Below, piece after piece: positions 61,041-64,000 of a stretch of 64,000 nt of DNA. A program made the translations under genes and the position numbers. This stretch comes from Paraspadella gotoi (taxonomy: Eukaryota > Chaetognatha), in the NCBI GenBank assembly GCA_051294375.1, contig CM119271.1:2308677-2372676 (forward strand), given 5' to 3'. Every line of letters begins with the position of its first letter. The stretch's first letter is position 1. The notes under the pieces are model-generated. The model was not told the DNA's origin. It saw only the letters and a program-made list of their open reading frames with translations, and searched no databases.

Positions 61041-62015
61041 CAAACTTTTTTAAATCGATTTGGGTTTCTCGGACGAAAGAATTAAATTCATTATAATTAG
61101 TTCGGTTAATAAACTTTCAGTCGTGAGGTTGCTTTGTGAGTTACTATGATTTCTATTTATGCAATGTTTTACTTCAAAATCTTCGTTTCCTTCTTCGCCA
61201 ACGAAATATTTCTTTTTATTTTGCAGTTCGAAAATTTTATACTAACAATTTTAACCTCCTGTCTTTCTCGTCTTTCTCATCGGAATGACACAAACTTGTG
61301 GTTACGGAATCAAGTTGCAAAAAAAGTAAGTAAAGAAAACTAAAAACTAAAAATGATTGACTGATCATTAAATCGTAGTAAAAATTCTAAATTTAACTTT
61401 AATTAAAATTCTAAAATCGAGGAATGAACAGCATTGTACTAATGAACATTAATGTATAAAAAGAGTTTTTTATAAATTTTACAATTTACCCAGTAGGCTT
61501 TTTACGAACTACTAACCCTATAAATGTTAAAATTTAAAAGTGGTTTTTTGTAAGATTTCTTTATAGATTTGGATTCGTCATGAAAAGTTGATTGAAAGAA
61601 ATATTACTCTTTTTTAAAATTATCTCATTAAGTTGGTAAAAAATTAGAAAAACTTATATTTTAAACTAAAAATTAATTTTATAAATATATATACATGAAA
61701 ATTTGCAAATTACTTGTTTCACTATTTTCTATTTTTATATTTTATGAAGGATTTAGTATTTAATCTTATTATTTAATCAAATATATATTGCTTTCTTTCT
61801 TAAAAATGTTTTATATATCTAATAATTCAATTTGGGAAGGGGAAGTCAGTGTTGTCTTCTGGAAATAGAGGGAGCATCTATACAACACAAGGTTAGATTA
61901 CTATCTGTCCTAGTTTTCTAATAGATATCACACATCATTTCTGTTAGAAAGTCATTAATGAAAAATCATAATATCTAAGAGGCTGAACAGAAAGGGGTGG
62001 GAATGGATAATTTTT
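61041..62015. other. AT-rich intergenic region
   Basis: No gene, RNA or ordered repeat is recognisable in this very AT-rich stretch. Confidence 0.5.
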
Positions 62016-62168
62016 TTTTCTTTACCAACTTTTGGCGAGGAATTTAAATCTGCCATCAAAATTAAGAAAAGCCCATTTTAAAATTTTACGATTTGATATC
62101 TTATAAAAATGTTTTTCTTAATTTTGATGGCAGATTTAAATTCCTCGCCAAAAGTTGATAAAGAAAAT
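62016..62168. repeat. foldback inverted repeat, 55-base arms
   Basis: The left arm (about 62016-62070, containing CAACTTTTGGCGAGGAATTT and AAATCTGCCATCAAAATTAAG) is repeated in reverse complement at about 62113-62167. I see one mismatch. The roughly 42-base centre is AT-rich. Transcribed, it would fold into a long hairpin. It looks like a small foldback or MITE-type element. Confidence 0.85.
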
Positions 62169-62704
62169 ATAAGGATAGTACTTTATACGACAATATAACC
62201 TACTACGGAAATTCAAAAAAATATAAAATTAATTTTTTTTATAAATTGATGCTTACTGGTGATACGTTGTTTAAAATTGACTTTTAAAATTTTCATACGT
62301 AACTTTCACTACGCTCGATTGATCATATTGCTTCACCGTGACTCCATTTACTCCTTGTACTTTCTCACATAACCGAATAATTCATTCTCACTGACGCCCC
62401 GAGTGAAACATGAAACTCTCCACCTTCCCATGGACCCGTCGACCCAGTGCCCTTTTGACCCAGGTCCCCTCCTCGATGCATATACATCGCGTATATTCTC
62501 GGATCCGCGGGCGAAGAGCAGTTCATTCCCTTTTCACTTTTTCAAGTTCGCTCGTTCGCGCGGTCGCACGTTAGCACGTTCGCACGTTCGCACGTTCGAG
62601 GGTAAGACCGGCACGTCCTACTTTCGCCTGGTTCTATCGCCCCTATAAATCGAGTAATTATAGCTTAATCAGATCAGAGGCTATATACGAAAGTATTTAC
62701 TGAC

Positions 62705-62709
<5 letters not shown>

Positions 62710-62765
<56 letters not shown>

Positions 62766-62769
62766 GAGT

Positions 62770-62805
<36 letters not shown>

Positions 62806-62820
62806 GAGAGAGAAGAGACT

Positions 62821-62861
<41 letters not shown>
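62710..62861. repeat. long interrupted (GA)n microsatellite
   Basis: About 150 bases of GA with a few interruptions (GAGGAG, GTGAAG, GATGAG, GACTGAGAAG). Confidence 0.9.
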
Positions 62862-62864
<3 letters not shown>

Positions 62865-63049
62865 GATAACCGATTGAGTTATGAATGACTGTAAACGAAA
62901 CCCGAAATCAGATATCTCATTCAGTGATGGGCTGATGGCGTCGTCGTCGTCATTCTCGTCGTCGTCGAGAAATCGGCGACCGGAGAAAACTGATGTCGCT
63001 TCGCATTAACTCGTCGCCATGGAGACGAAAGGCAAAACGTGAAGAGTGA

Positions 63050-63420
63050 GGAAAGGAAAGATGGCCGGCGGGAGGAAAGGGCTGAGGGAGAGAATGGTAG
63101 AAGTTGAAGTGGTTACAGGGAGTGGGGAAAGGGAGCGGAAGTCGGTGGAGCTGGAAAGAGTCGGGATGGTCGGGGGGAAGAGGGAAAAGGAGCGAGAGTC
63201 GAAGGGCGGAAAGGCCAGAGGAAAATTGGTGAGAGTGATATAAGGGGTAAAAGGAGCAGAGATCGTTGGAGCTGAAAGGAGCCCGGGGGGAGCGGGATCG
63301 CGGGCAGCGGTGGGTTAAAGGAGTAGGAGTCGAAGGCGGAAATGCCTGAGGAAAGATGGTAGGTGGAGTGATCGAAAGCAATAAAGTCGTTGGAGCTAGA
63401 AGAAGCCGAGAGGGGAAGGA
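63050..63420. repeat. degenerate minisatellite, about 121-124 base period
   Basis: Purine-rich units repeat TCGGTGGAGCTGGAAAGAG (63142), TCGTTGGAGCTGAAAGGAG (63263) and TCGTTGGAGCTAGAAGAAG (63387). AGGAAAGATGG-like segments near 63053, 63220 and 63350 keep the same spacing. Confidence 0.7.
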
Positions 63421-63641
63421 AGCAAGAAGGCCGGGTGAGAGGAGCAGGTCAAGCTGTAAGAAGGAGAGCGGTAGAAATCTAGGTCAAAGTTTTGAAGTTT
63501 GAAGAGTCAATTTGCGGAGAAAGTCGCTGAGGGGAAAGAGTGGAGGTTTATTGAGGCAAAGGGAGGAGGAAGAGGAAGAGGATTTTGGAAAGTATCTTTT
63601 AAAGAAGGGTGAAATAACATACACGATGTGCTGAATTAGAC

Positions 63642-63642
<1 letters not shown>

Positions 63643-63690
<48 letters not shown>
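63643..63690. repeat. (CT)n microsatellite
   Basis: About 48 bases of CT with one GT interruption. Confidence 0.9.
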
Positions 63691-64000
63691 ATTTCCCTTT
63701 CAGTAGCGAGCCAATGACCCATCATTCTCTCGACCTTCTTCGGTGCCCAATTTATTTGCAAAGCTTGCCAGAAAGGGCGCTGCTTCTAACCTGTCGAAAT
63801 ATTGGCAAAGGTCCCTTGTTCAATGGTGCTTAACTAAAGTCTACATGTAGACATATAAATATCCGATGATATTTGGTCGTTTTTTTCCGCGGTCGTTGAA
63901 CAACTTGATGGTTTTCTTATTGAGGAAAGCGAAGCCAAATAAAGAATCCCATCCCATCCCATAAACGCTTTGACCATTTAGTTTGACTTCCCGACTTCGA

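Larger units (their letters stand above)
62169..64000. other. right-end region, simple repeats, no supported gene
   Basis: This region holds a GC-richer stretch at 62390-62650 with a short CACGTTCG tandem (62575-62600). A long GA microsatellite, a minisatellite and a CT microsatellite follow. Open frames here are low-complexity and purine-driven, so I call no gene. Confidence 0.5.

Noticed and set aside
63046-63243. Plus-strand frame rich in Glu, Arg, Lys and Gly
   Set aside because: It falls in a purine-rich minisatellite whose units do not preserve the frame.
1-64000. CRISPR arrays, bacterial operons, phage or insertion sequences
   Set aside because: Introns, gene families and base composition are eukaryotic; the tandem repeats seen are microsatellites, minisatellites or coding repeats without spacer structure.

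Overview
The window is nuclear DNA from an intron-bearing animal. Coding exons are GC- and CpG-rich, introns are short (mostly 50-400 bases) and AT-rich, and nearly all use GT-AG borders. The gene content (Deltex with two WWE domains, Mediator subunit 1, TFIIIC subunit 1, SF3B3, MAU2, FAAP100, a somatomedin-B seven-helix receptor) fits a metazoan. I cannot name the species. The compact head-to-tail layout and marine-invertebrate-like receptor suggest an invertebrate, possibly an early-branching one; that is a guess.

All sixteen genes I can support lie on the minus strand, so they are transcribed from high to low coordinates. Left to right they are: an OLAH-type thioesterase cut by the window edge (39-537); Deltex (1074-4802); a secreted protein with two discoidin-like domains (6577-8582); paralogues A, B and C of an unrecognised family (9015-13253); a single-pass membrane protein with a long disordered tail (15081-17492); FAAP100 (17793-21084); MED1 (21512-29668); a somatomedin-B 7TM receptor (31208-34823); paralogues D and E (35205-38294); GTF3C1 (38576-46451); SF3B3 (46940-52126); paralogue F (53760-55758); and MAU2 (56267-59255). 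The exon models for the large genes were joined by reading frame and splice sites. Every model with both ends inside the window sums to a whole number of codons, and the recognised proteins match their known families from end to end.

The most unusual content is the six-member family (A-F). Each member has an N-terminal domain of about 60 residues that resembles the second half of a MADS box but lacks its basic DNA-contacting start. A variable linker follows, with a nuclear-localisation-like basic patch and, in five of six, a SUMO-consensus site. A helical C-terminal domain that I do not recognise ends the protein. I know of no described family with this architecture.

The rest is intergenic or repetitive. 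There is a tRNA-Leu 3'-half with a CCA tail in a Deltex intron. An interspersed repeat occurs near 5.6, 28.4, 58.6 and 59.7-60.5 kb, with two almost identical tandem copies at the last site. A 55-base foldback lies at 62.1 kb, a GC-rich hairpin at 13.8 kb, and there are many GA/CT microsatellites, several abutting splice sites. The region from 59.3 kb to the right end has no gene that I can support.
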